Shown in pieces: positions 16,493-23,922 of a stretch of 50,133 nucleotides of DNA. The stretch spans positions 1-50,133 of the forward strand of contig JAAYEL010000044.1 in the NCBI GenBank assembly GCA_012728755.1, in the 5' to 3' direction. This DNA is from Tissierellia bacterium. GTDB taxonomy: Bacteria; Bacillota; Clostridia; Tissierellales; Peptoniphilaceae. Position 1 is the stretch's first letter; each line of letters starts with the position of its first letter. The notes beneath the pieces are model-generated. The model ran no database searches and was not told where the DNA came from. It was given only the letters and a program-made list of their open reading frames with translations. Made by a program: the position numbers and the translations under genes.

Positions 16493-17196
16493 TGTTAGTG
16501 ATTAATGATTTAAATGTACATTATGGAGTGATCCAAGCCCTTAAGGGAGTTAGCATCGAGGTTAAAGAAGGCGAGATAGTTTCTCTAATAGGAGCTAATG
16601 GAGCTGGAAAAACAACATTACTTCATAGTATTAGTGGTATAATAAAATCAACAAGTGGTACGATCACTTTTGAAGGTAAGGATATCACAAAAGATAACGC
16701 AAGAGACATAGTTGTTTCTGGGGTGACTCAGGTGCCAGAAGGCAGAAGAATTTTTAAAGGAATGACAGTAGAAGAAAACTTGTTAATGGGTGCCTACTTA
16801 AGAAAAGATAAAGATGGTATCACTAAAGACATGAATAGTGTTTATGAAAGATTTCCAAGATTAAAAGAAAGATTAAAACAAAAGGCAGAAACCCTATCAG
16901 GTGGTGAGCAACAAATGCTTGCCATGGGTAGAGCTTTGATGGCTAGACCAAAGATACTTTTGCTAGATGAACCAAGTATGGGATTATCCCCACTACTTGT
17001 TAAAGAAATTTTCAAGATAATCACTGATATTAATAAACAAGGAACGACAATACTTCTAGTTGAACAAAATGCTAAGATGGCTTTAAGTGTAGCCAACCAT
17101 GCCTATGTACTTGAGACTGGTAAGATTGTATTAACAGGAACAGGACAGGAATTATTAAATAGTAGTGAAGTTAAAAAAGCTTATTTAGGAGGTTAA
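16492..17196 (+). CDS. livF: Branched-chain amino acid ABC transporter ATPase LivF
   Basis: 234 residues. Walker A is GANGAGKTT, the signature LSGGEQQMLAMGRALM, Walker B ILLLDEPSMGLSP, and the switch LVEQN has Gln in the His position, typical of LivF. It is the last transporter subunit. The CBS-ACT gene starts 4 bp later in the same transcript. Confidence 0.94.
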   Translation: MLVINDLNVHYGVIQALKGVSIEVKEGEIVSLIGANGAGKTTLLHSISGIIKSTSGTITFEGKDITKDNARDIVVSGVTQVPEGRRIFKGMTVEENLLMGAYLRKDKDGITKDMNSVYERFPRLKERLKQKAETLSGGEQQMLAMGRALMARPKILLLDEPSMGLSPLLVKEIFKIITDINKQGTTILLVEQNAKMALSVANHAYVLETGKIVLTGTGQELLNSSEVKKAYLGG

Positions 17197-17200
17197 GACT

Positions 17201-17866
17201 ATGTATGTAAGAGATTCAATGACAATAGATCCAATTTGTATTAGCGTAGATACAAAAGTATCTCATGCTTTAGACATCATGGAAACAAATGGCTTTCATA
17301 GGCTACCAATCGTTGATGAAGATGGTAAGCTTATAGGATTAATCACCGAAGGAATCATTAAAGAAAATTCATCAAGTAAGGCGACAAGCTTAACTGTGCA
17401 TGAACTTAACTATCTTTTATCTAAATTAGAAGTTGGTGATTTAATGATTAAAAAGGTAGTAAGCATCGATCCTGAAGCTCTATTAGAAAAAGCAGCTACA
17501 TCAATGAGAAGTCATAATATTGGATGCTTGCCTGTATTAGAAGATGGCAGAGTTATAGGTATCATTACAAATAACGATATATTCGATGCATTTATAAACC
17601 TACTAGGATACAATGTCGATGGATCAAGATATGTCGTAAACGTAGCCAACGACTCAGCAGGGATTATGGCAAAGATATCAAAATGTTTTGCCGACAGGCA
17701 GATTAATATCACGAACATTTCAACCTATTATGGACCAAGAGGAATCGAGATAATCATTATCACAAAAGACAAAGATACTCTAATGATGAAACAAGCCCTT
17801 ACCGATATAGGAGTAGATGTAGTTCAAGCAGATGATACAGAAGAATTAAGAGGAGACAGAGGCTAA
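17201..17866 (+). CDS. CBS-CBS-ACT domain protein of the liv operon
   Basis: 221 residues: CBS 1 (about 1-57), CBS 2 (about 77-135) and an ACT domain (about 140-215, VVNVANDSAGIMAKISKCFADRQINITNIS), an AcuB-like arrangement. CBS pairs usually bind adenine nucleotides and ACT domains usually bind amino acids. It follows livF by 4 bp with an AGGAGG site and shares its terminator, so it probably senses amino acid and energy status for this importer. Its output is unknown and no catalytic or DNA-binding domain is seen. Confidence 0.85.
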   Translation: MYVRDSMTIDPICISVDTKVSHALDIMETNGFHRLPIVDEDGKLIGLITEGIIKENSSSKATSLTVHELNYLLSKLEVGDLMIKKVVSIDPEALLEKAATSMRSHNIGCLPVLEDGRVIGIITNNDIFDAFINLLGYNVDGSRYVVNVANDSAGIMAKISKCFADRQINITNISTYYGPRGIEIIIITKDKDTLMMKQALTDIGVDVVQADDTEELRGDRG

Positions 17867-17880
17867 GCCTCTGTTTTTTA
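17857..17880 (+). terminator. Terminator of the liv operon
   Basis: CAGAGGC pairs with GCCTCTG over a TAA loop, then six T residues. The stem overlaps the stop codon of the CBS-ACT gene. Confidence 0.92.
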
Positions 17881-17892
17881 ATTTCCAAAAAA

Positions 17893-18198
17893 GATACATC
17901 AGAAAAGGTAAAATGCGATTTCTGATGTAGCCTTACCTCCGTTCACTACATCAGGATTTGAAAAGGTCATATCTGATGTAGGAAAATGGTCAAAAATCAA
18001 TAAATCACTACATCAGAAATCAAAGAACTCAAAACTTGATGTAGTTTTCTAGAAAATAATACATCAGAAATCAAGAACCTAAATTCCTGATGTAGTCAAA
18101 TAGGTGAAATGCTACATCAGAAATTCAAAAACTAATATCTGATGTAGTGATAAAAAAAGAGCTACATCAAGAATGTTAAAATGCGATTTCTGATGTAT
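17893..18198. repeat. Hairpin array 2: six inverted-repeat units with array-1 geometry
   Basis: The nine-base arms CTACATCAG and CTGATGTAG enclose 18-19 bases in six units: 17894-17930, 17946-17981, 18008-18044, 18059-18095, 18112-18147 and 18162-18198. Several extend to 10-bp arms (39 nt). Spacers are 15, 26, 14, 16 and 14 bases; the odd one is longer by about one helical turn. Units 1 and 6 share an identical 21-bp segment (17909-17929 and 18177-18197), so the array ends repeat each other. The arms are unrelated to array 1, but unit length, loop length and spacing match. No coding potential is seen; function unknown. Confidence 0.9.
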
Positions 18199-18242
18199 GA
18201 AATTGGATAATTCATTATCAAAATTTACAATAATAGAACATA

Positions 18243-18271
18243 TTGACGAACGATCGGAAATATATTATAAT
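18243..18271 (+). promoter_or_regulatory. Promoter of the zinc efflux operon
   Basis: TTGACG (18243-18248), 17-bp spacer and TATAAT (18266-18271). Transcription should start near 18278, which argues against the TTG codon at 18283 as a translation start. A regulator operator should overlap, but no clear inverted repeat was seen. Confidence 0.85.
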
Positions 18272-18315
18272 GAACTTAACACTTGAGCAATCATCGAAAT
18301 GAAAACGAGGAACTA

Positions 18316-18651
18316 ATGGATAAAATAAAAGAAGTAAATGTAGAAAAAATTAAATCAGATTTACCTAATGAGCATCTAACTACTAAATTGGCTGAGTTTT
18401 TCTCGGTATTTGGAGATTCGACTAGGATGCAGATGATAGCTTTGTTAAGGCACGGAAAGATGAATGTTACTGACATAGCCTCTGCGCTAGATTTATCTGT
18501 ATCAGCAGTATCTCATCAACTAAAGCTTTTGAAAACTCATGACTTAGTTCGAAGCGAGCGCAAGGGAAAATATATTTATTATTATTTGTCGGATGAACAT
18601 GTCACAAGTATCTTTGATCAAGGAATAAATCATTTGACTGAAAAGAGGTAG
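18316..18651 (+). CDS. ArsR/SmtB-family metal-sensing repressor
   Basis: 111 residues from ATG 18316, chosen because GAGG lies 5 bases upstream and the in-frame TTG at 18283 would be almost at the RNA start. The winged-helix core includes FGDSTRMQMIALL and the recognition helix SVSAVSHQLKLL. The C-terminal helix shows Asp93-x-His95-x10-His106-x2-Glu109, the alpha-5 zinc site of SmtB/CzrA. The CadC-type Cys motif near helix 3 is absent. This points to zinc (or cobalt) sensing and derepression of the HMA and ATPase genes downstream. Confidence 0.88.
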   Translation: MDKIKEVNVEKIKSDLPNEHLTTKLAEFFSVFGDSTRMQMIALLRHGKMNVTDIASALDLSVSAVSHQLKLLKTHDLVRSERKGKYIYYYLSDEHVTSIFDQGINHLTEKR

Positions 18652-18657
18652 GATAAT

Positions 18658-18873
18658 ATGAAAAAAACTTATAAATTGGAAAATTTGGGATGCGCTAATT
18701 GTGCAAACCTAATGGGAGAACATATATCTAAATTGGATGGAGTATCAAATGCAAAAGTAAACTTTATGCTTTCAAAACTTACAGTTGAGGTTGAAGAAGG
18801 TAAAGAAGTACCTAGCAAGGAAGAGCTTCAAAATGTAATAAAGAAAATCGAAAATCAATGTGTGATTTTATAG
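18658..18873 (+). CDS. Free-standing heavy-metal-associated (HMA) domain protein
   Basis: 71 residues forming a single HMA ferredoxin-like fold with the metal-binding motif GCANC (Cys12, Cys15). It lies between the repressor and the ATPase and is expressed with both. The ATPase itself starts at its first membrane helix, so this looks like its usual N-terminal metal-binding domain encoded separately. It is probably a cytosolic metal donor or regulator for the pump. Confidence 0.85.
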   Translation: MKKTYKLENLGCANCANLMGEHISKLDGVSNAKVNFMLSKLTVEVEEGKEVPSKEELQNVIKKIENQCVIL

Positions 18874-18881
18874 AGGTTACT

Positions 18882-20771
18882 ATGTTGGAAAAGACTAAAA
18901 CAAAGCGAGTGATATTCGCAGCAATATTACTTGCTCTTGGTATTATATTAGATTTTTTTGTTGAAGGATTTGAGATCCCTCTAATAATAATTTTTGTAGC
19001 ATCCTGGTTTATAGCAGGCATAGACATCATTTATCAGGCAATAATTAATCTTAAAAATAAGATGCTACTTGCTGAGCATTTCCTTATGAGTATAGCAACC
19101 ATAGGAGCGCTAGCTATTGGCGAATATAAAGAGGCTGCTATGGTTATGGTTTTATTTCAAATAGGAGAGCTATTAGAAGATAAGGCTGTCGATAAGTCGA
19201 GAAAATCTATTACTGATTTGATGAACATCCAAGCGCCAGTAGCATATAGGATAGAAGATTCTAAGAGCGTACAAATCGACCCAGAGGATATACAAGTAGG
19301 AGATTTATTAGAGATTAAGGCTGGTGATAAAGTGCCTGTTGATGGGGTTGTGGTTAAGGGTGAAAGCAGCTTAGATACAGCAGCTCTTACAGGAGAGTCT
19401 ATACCTGTATCTGTTGGCATAGGGGATAAGCTTTTGAGTGGTTCGATTAATGGAGATGGATGGCTAGTTATGAAGGCCGAAAGTACTGCTGAAAACTCAA
19501 CTGCTATGAGGATAATCGAGCTTCTTGAAGAAGCGACAGAAAATCAAGCTCAGACAGAATCCATGATAACAAGATTTGCAAAGATTTATACACCAATAGT
19601 GGTTGTTTTAGCCATTTTACTTGCATTCATCCCACCTCTTATCATTGAAGGAGCTCAGTTTAGTGAGTGGTTTAGAAGAGGACTAATATTTTTAGTAGTA
19701 TCATGTCCATGTGCATTTGTAGTATCTGTTCCTATGGCATTTGTCACAGGTCTAGGTATTAGTTCAAAACTAGGTATACTAGTGAAGGGTGGAAATGTAT
19801 TTGAAAAACTAGTTCAAATTGACACTTTGGCTGTAGATAAGACTGGCACGATAACAGAAGGAGCATTTAAGGTGTTTTACGAACATCCACAAGATGATGT
19901 AGACAAATCACTTATGCTATCCATCACAAAAGAATTAGAAAAAGGCTCAAATCATCCGATAGCTCAAGCGATTAGAAAATATGCAGAAGATAAAGATCAT
20001 GATTACGAAGCGGTTGAATTTGGACATATTGAAAATGTACCAGGAAGAGGATTAAAGAGTTTGGGTGAGAAGGAAGAATACATCTTAGGTAATCTTTCAT
20101 ATATGGAAGAACATGATTTAATCGAGCCAGCCATCGCTGATGGTTGTGTAAATGAAGTGGCGACTATGGTTCATGTAGCTAGGATTAAGCCTGACAAAAA
20201 GTACCTAGGTCACTATGTCATTAAAGATAAGATTAAGGAAGATGCTAAGGAGATTATCGAATCAATCCATACACTAGGTATCGATAAGGTAGTCATGCTT
20301 ACTGGTGATGCTAAAAATGTAGCTGAAGATGTAGCCAAAAGAGCAGGTATAGATGAGATACATTCAGAGCTTTTGCCCCAAGGTAAAATGTCATGGGTTG
20401 TGAATAAAACCAATGAAGGTAGAAAAATAGCTTTTGCTGGAGATGGCCTAAATGATGCTCCAGTCATCACCGCCAGTCATGTAGGAATCGCAATGGGAGG
20501 CATCGGTAGTGATGCAGCCATCGAGGCTAGTGACGTAGTATTAATAAAAGATGATCTTAAATCAATACCAAGAGTATTTAAGATAGCCAAACACACTGTT
20601 GGGATAGCTAAACAAAACATCTGGCTATCTCTTGGAATAAAACTAATCTTTTTAATTCTATCAGCTTTTGGTTTAACGGCTATGTGGATGGCAGTATTTG
20701 CCGATGTAGGAGTGACATTATTAGCTATAGCGAATAGTTTTAGGCTGTATTTATTGCCTAAAAAGATTTAG
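18882..20771 (+). CDS. P1B-type heavy-metal efflux ATPase, probably zinc/cadmium
   Basis: About 629 residues. ATG 18882 is preferred, with GAGG 5 bases upstream; the earlier ATG at 18858 lies inside the HMA gene and lacks a ribosome site. Motifs: actuator TGES, transmembrane SCPCAF, phosphorylation DKTGT, SNHP in the nucleotide domain and GDGLNDAP in the hinge. The last helices contain a Lys (LGIKLIF) and Asp (VFADVGVTLLA), as in ZntA-type (P1B-2) Zn/Cd/Pb pumps rather than copper pumps. No N-terminal HMA domain is fused. It has no clear terminator of its own before the metK promoter. Confidence 0.88.
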   Translation: MLEKTKTKRVIFAAILLALGIILDFFVEGFEIPLIIIFVASWFIAGIDIIYQAIINLKNKMLLAEHFLMSIATIGALAIGEYKEAAMVMVLFQIGELLEDKAVDKSRKSITDLMNIQAPVAYRIEDSKSVQIDPEDIQVGDLLEIKAGDKVPVDGVVVKGESSLDTAALTGESIPVSVGIGDKLLSGSINGDGWLVMKAESTAENSTAMRIIELLEEATENQAQTESMITRFAKIYTPIVVVLAILLAFIPPLIIEGAQFSEWFRRGLIFLVVSCPCAFVVSVPMAFVTGLGISSKLGILVKGGNVFEKLVQIDTLAVDKTGTITEGAFKVFYEHPQDDVDKSLMLSITKELEKGSNHPIAQAIRKYAEDKDHDYEAVEFGHIENVPGRGLKSLGEKEEYILGNLSYMEEHDLIEPAIADGCVNEVATMVHVARIKPDKKYLGHYVIKDKIKEDAKEIIESIHTLGIDKVVMLTGDAKNVAEDVAKRAGIDEIHSELLPQGKMSWVVNKTNEGRKIAFAGDGLNDAPVITASHVGIAMGGIGSDAAIEASDVVLIKDDLKSIPRVFKIAKHTVGIAKQNIWLSLGIKLIFLILSAFGLTAMWMAVFADVGVTLLAIANSFRLYLLPKKI

Positions 20772-20785
20772 ATTAGTTAAAATCC

Positions 20786-20814
20786 TTTACAATAAATCAC
20801 ATTTGCTATACAAT
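20786..20814 (+). promoter_or_regulatory. Promoter of metK
   Basis: TTTACA (20786-20791), 17-bp spacer and TACAAT (20809-20814), directly ahead of the SAM riboswitch. Confidence 0.72.
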
Positions 20815-20831
20815 ATGTTCAATTGAATACA

Positions 20832-20922
20832 TTATCAAGAGAGATGGAGGGAACAGGCCCGATGAAGTCCAGCAACCTATTAGATTAGGTGCTAAATCCT
20901 GCAGGAAATCCTGAAAGATAAG
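20832..20922 (+). ncRNA. SAM-I (S-box) riboswitch
   Basis: Conserved S-box segments appear in order: TTATCAAGAGAGATGGAGGG, GGCCCGATGAAGTCC, AGCAACCT, GGTGCTAAATCCTGCAGG and GAAAGATAAG. P1 forms between TTATC and GATAA. High SAM should stabilise this aptamer and promote the terminator that follows, switching off metK. Confidence 0.96.
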
Positions 20923-20924
20923 CC

Positions 20925-20953
20925 AGCCTCGCCTTTCAGGTGAGGCTTTTTTT
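20925..20953 (+). terminator. Riboswitch expression-platform terminator
   Basis: AGCCTCGCCT pairs with AGGTGAGGCT (one G-T pair) around TTC, followed by seven T residues. It lies between the SAM aptamer and the metK ribosome site. Confidence 0.93.
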
Positions 20954-20994
20954 ATGATAATAGTAAACAAGACATTAATATATAGGAGGAAAAG

Positions 20995-22179
20995 ATGAAA
21001 AAATTATTAACATCAGAATCAGTAACTGAAGGACATCCAGATAAAGTCTGTGACCAAATATCAGATGCTATATTAGACGCACTATTAGAACAAGATCCAG
21101 ATGCTAGAGTTGCCTGTGAATCAACAGCAACAACTGGTATGGTATTTGTTATGGGAGAGATATCTACGAATACTTATGTTGATATTCAATCTATAGTTAG
21201 AAATACTATAGAAGAAATCGGATATACTTCATCTGATTATGGATTTGATGCTGCTACATGTGCGGTAATCACAGCTATCAACGAACAATCAACAGATATT
21301 GCCATGGGAGTTGATAAAGCCTTAGAGGTAAGAGAAAATGAAGAGGATGTAGATATTTATGATCTACAAGGAGCTGGCGACCAAGGTATGGTATTTGGAT
21401 ATGCTACAAATGAGACACCAGAATATATGCCAATGCCATTAGTTATATCTCATAAATTGGCAAAAAGATTAACTGATGTCAGAAAAGAAGGTCTATTAGA
21501 CTACCTAAGACCGGATGGAAAAAGCCAAGTTACTATCGAATATATAGATGGAAAACCAACAAGAGTAGACACTGTCCTAGTATCTACACAACATGACAGT
21601 GAAGCTACTTTAGAACAAATCAGAAAAGATATTATCGAGCATGTTATCAAACCGATCGTAGGGGATAATTTAATTGATGAAAACACAAAATACCTTGTTA
21701 ACCCAACAGGAAGATTTGTTATAGGGGGTCCTGTAGGAGATAGTGGGCTTACTGGAAGAAAGATAATTGTTGACACTTATGGTGGTTTTTCTAGACATGG
21801 TGGTGGAGCTTATTCAGGAAAAGATCCATCAAAAGTTGATAGATCAGCTTCATATATGTCAAGATTTATAGCTAAAAATATAGTTGCTGCAGGTCTAGCT
21901 GATAAAGTAGAGATTGGAGTAGCATACGCTATTGGAGTAGCAAAACCAGTATCAATTTATGTAGATTCTTTTGGAACGGGCAAGTTAGATGATGACAAAC
22001 TTACTCAAATAGTAGAAAAAGAATTCGACTTAAGACCTAAAGCGCTAATAGAATATCTAGATTTAAGAAAACCAATTTATAAGCAAACAGCAGCCTATGG
22101 ACATTTTGGTAGAGATGATTTAGACTTACCATGGGAAAGATTAACAAAAGTAAATGATTTAAAGAAATATTTAGTATAG
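20995..22179 (+). CDS. metK: S-adenosylmethionine synthetase
   Basis: 394 residues, full length. Signatures: [18 protein letters not shown] at the ATP site, [12 protein letters not shown], and [20 protein letters not shown]. It makes SAM from methionine and ATP in the cytosol. It is controlled by the SAM-I riboswitch and terminator directly upstream, giving product feedback. An AGGAGG site precedes ATG. It is monocistronic, with its own terminator. Confidence 0.98.
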   Translation: MKKLLTSESVTEGHPDKVCDQISDAILDALLEQDPDARVACESTATTGMVFVMGEISTNTYVDIQSIVRNTIEEIGYTSSDYGFDAATCAVITAINEQSTDIAMGVDKALEVRENEEDVDIYDLQGAGDQGMVFGYATNETPEYMPMPLVISHKLAKRLTDVRKEGLLDYLRPDGKSQVTIEYIDGKPTRVDTVLVSTQHDSEATLEQIRKDIIEHVIKPIVGDNLIDENTKYLVNPTGRFVIGGPVGDSGLTGRKIIVDTYGGFSRHGGGAYSGKDPSKVDRSASYMSRFIAKNIVAAGLADKVEIGVAYAIGVAKPVSIYVDSFGTGKLDDDKLTQIVEKEFDLRPKALIEYLDLRKPIYKQTAAYGHFGRDDLDLPWERLTKVNDLKKYLV

Positions 22180-22206
22180 AAAACCAGCCTTCGGGCTGGT
22201 TTTTTC
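22180..22206 (+). terminator. Terminator of metK
   Basis: AAACCAGCC pairs with GGCTGGTTT over a stable TTCG tetraloop, with the T tract continuing. Confidence 0.95.
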
Positions 22207-22241
22207 ATGTTATTGTACACATTTTTGTTATGTTTAGAAAA

Positions 22242-22271
22242 TTGTCTAGCGGGTATCAAGCAAATGATAAT
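22242..22271 (+). promoter_or_regulatory. Possible promoter of the cysteine protease gene
   Basis: TTGTCT (22242-22247) and GATAAT (22266-22271) with an 18-bp spacer. The match is moderate. Confidence 0.5.
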
Positions 22272-22311
22272 ATTTTGAGAAATATTACATAAATTCTAAA
22301 GGAGGAATCTC

Positions 22312-23280
22312 ATGAAAAAAACAATTAAATATGCTTTTTTATTATTACTAATTATTAGTATAATAGCACCAAGCATAGTACAGGCAGGCGTTGGATATGA
22401 TGATAAATCAATAAAAAAGAAAATAGATGTCTATTTTTCGGAAAATATTGATGATATTTTAAACCAAGTTAATCTATCACTTGAGGATGATCTTAAGTTA
22501 TTAGGAAGGATAGATATAAACGACGATGGATATGATGATTCGGGAAATGGCTATTCATTATATAAAAACGGAGCCTATTTAGGTGAACTATATATTAAAT
22601 ATATATCTGAAGAGTACTTTTGGAGTTTCAAAACACCAATTAACATTGGAGATAGAAGAAATCATGCATTAGATGAAGTAAAAAATATGAACCCAGATTT
22701 ATACTTAGAGATATTACATGAATCTGAAAAGAAACTTGACAATATTATCGATACAAAGGATTTAAGGTTAAACGCCGAATACATAAAAAATAACGTATAT
22801 AATTCAAAGTATATTAGCTTAAAGATTACTGAAAATCAACAAGATGATGAATATTGGTGCTCTGCTTATGCTGGAGCTACAATAATTAGAACAATTAAGA
22901 ATACATATATAACAGCTAGGCAAATGATTGAAAACTATCATGGATATATGCCTTATGAGTCCTTAAAGAAATGTAGATTATCAGTTGATCAGGTAAAAGA
23001 ATATGCTAGTTTATATAATTTACATCCGAAAGAATATAAGAGACCAATGGCTCTATCTAGTATAGCAGGAGCTATTAGTCAAAATCGTCCATTCTTTACC
23101 GTTGGAAACCGTAGTGGAAATAGACATGCATTTGTAGTTAGGGGATATAATTTATCGGCAAAAACAGCATCAGTTTGGAATCCGTGGGGGCAATATATCA
23201 CTTATACTACAAATGATAACAAAATATATGCAGAAAATAATCGCACATATATTTTGGAGTCTTCGTTGTATGGTTGGTAA
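22312..23280 (+). CDS. Secreted staphopain-like (C47/papain-fold) cysteine protease
   Basis: 322 residues. A signal peptide probably ends after Ala25 (PSIVQA). Residues about 26-165 look like a propeptide, and the C-terminal part is papain-like. Candidate catalytic residues are Cys183 (EYWCSAY, with Gln176/177 upstream as oxyanion Gln), His272 (NRHAFVV) and Asn290 (SVWNPWGQY). The WNPW motif and the terminal SSLYGW closely echo staphopains, the secreted proteases of staphylococci. It is followed by a small lipoprotein gene. The substrate is unknown; a role in host-protein or peptide breakdown is an inference. Confidence 0.8.
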   Translation: MKKTIKYAFLLLLIISIIAPSIVQAGVGYDDKSIKKKIDVYFSENIDDILNQVNLSLEDDLKLLGRIDINDDGYDDSGNGYSLYKNGAYLGELYIKYISEEYFWSFKTPINIGDRRNHALDEVKNMNPDLYLEILHESEKKLDNIIDTKDLRLNAEYIKNNVYNSKYISLKITENQQDDEYWCSAYAGATIIRTIKNTYITARQMIENYHGYMPYESLKKCRLSVDQVKEYASLYNLHPKEYKRPMALSSIAGAISQNRPFFTVGNRSGNRHAFVVRGYNLSAKTASVWNPWGQYITYTTNDNKIYAENNRTYILESSLYGW

Positions 23281-23298
23281 CATAGAAAGGTGTCAAAA

Positions 23299-23724
23299 AT
23301 GAAAAGATTAAAATTATTAATCATGTTAATACTAGTTTTTCTACTTGTTGGTTGTGAAGAACAAATAAAATGGGATTTGCCGCCAAGCTTAAGATATGGT
23401 GAAGATAGTTATAAACCATTTTATGAAAATCGTGGCAAAGTAGTTTTAAATGATAAGGATTTTAAGGTTGTTGGGAAGATTCACTCTGTCATATCTGTAG
23501 ATAAAGGGACTGAGGATGCTGATGCTGAATATGAAAAGTTAGTAAAGGAAGGAATTGAAAAACCAATAATCTTATGTTATTTTCCTGAAGAATATCAATC
23601 ACTTGTTGGCACAGATGTTTATCAAGGCATTGGTGAATACAGTAAGTATTTAATAATAGAAGATAATGTTAGCAAAGATAAAGAATATGAGGTATATGAA
23701 TATATAGAGCCACCAAAGGATTAA
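23299..23724 (+). CDS. Small lipoprotein downstream of the cysteine protease, unknown function
   Basis: 141 residues from ATG 23299, with AAAGG 8 bases upstream. The lipobox LVGC places lipidated Cys19, so it should be anchored outside the membrane. The remainder is acidic, with a segment PIILCYFPEEYQSLVGTDVY. I do not recognise a family. It starts 18 bp after the protease and shares its terminator. In staphylococci the gene after a staphopain encodes an inhibitor (staphostatin, cytosolic); whether this lipoprotein inhibits, chaperones or merely accompanies the protease is unknown. Confidence 0.7.
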   Translation: MKRLKLLIMLILVFLLVGCEEQIKWDLPPSLRYGEDSYKPFYENRGKVVLNDKDFKVVGKIHSVISVDKGTEDADAEYEKLVKEGIEKPIILCYFPEEYQSLVGTDVYQGIGEYSKYLIIEDNVSKDKEYEVYEYIEPPKD

Positions 23725-23754
23725 ATTTTCAGAAAAAGAAAAACTAAATTACAG

Positions 23755-23790
23755 AGGATATCTACACAAAAGTGTATGGTATCCTTTTTT
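23755..23790 (+). terminator. Terminator after the protease-lipoprotein pair
   Basis: AGGATA/TATCCT and TACAC/GTGTA form a two-part stem with an internal loop, then a T run. Confidence 0.82.
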
Positions 23791-23834
23791 AATTAAAATA
23801 TCGAGAAATTTATGTAGATTTTACATAAAAGGTA

Positions 23835-23863
23835 TTTACAAGGGGCTATTAAAGTGATATCAT
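23835..23863 (+). promoter_or_regulatory. Promoter of the SPFH/RHH/ABC operon
   Basis: TTTACA (23835-23840) and TATCAT (23858-23863) have a 17-bp spacer. The -10 box lies inside a perfect palindrome. Confidence 0.7.
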
Positions 23864-23873
23864 AATGATATCA
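23855..23873. promoter_or_regulatory. Palindromic operator over the -10 box
   Basis: TGATATCAT (23855-23863), a central A and ATGATATCA (23865-23873) form a perfect 9-1-9 inverted repeat covering the -10 element. A repressor bound here would block RNA polymerase. The operon encodes a ribbon-helix-helix protein, an obvious candidate, but the link is inferred. Confidence 0.65.
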
Positions 23874-23922
23874 ATATGAAGTTTGATAAAAAAGATATAC
23901 ATATTTAATTAGGAGGTTTATA

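Noticed and set aside
17893..18198. Integron attC array or a simple run of terminators
   Set aside because: There is no integrase and there are no cassettes; core-site motifs are lacking, and most units have no T tract after the stem.
18283..18315. TTG start for the ArsR-family gene
   Set aside because: It lies only about 5 bases from the expected RNA start with no ribosome site; ATG 18316 has GAGG upstream and the family-typical length.
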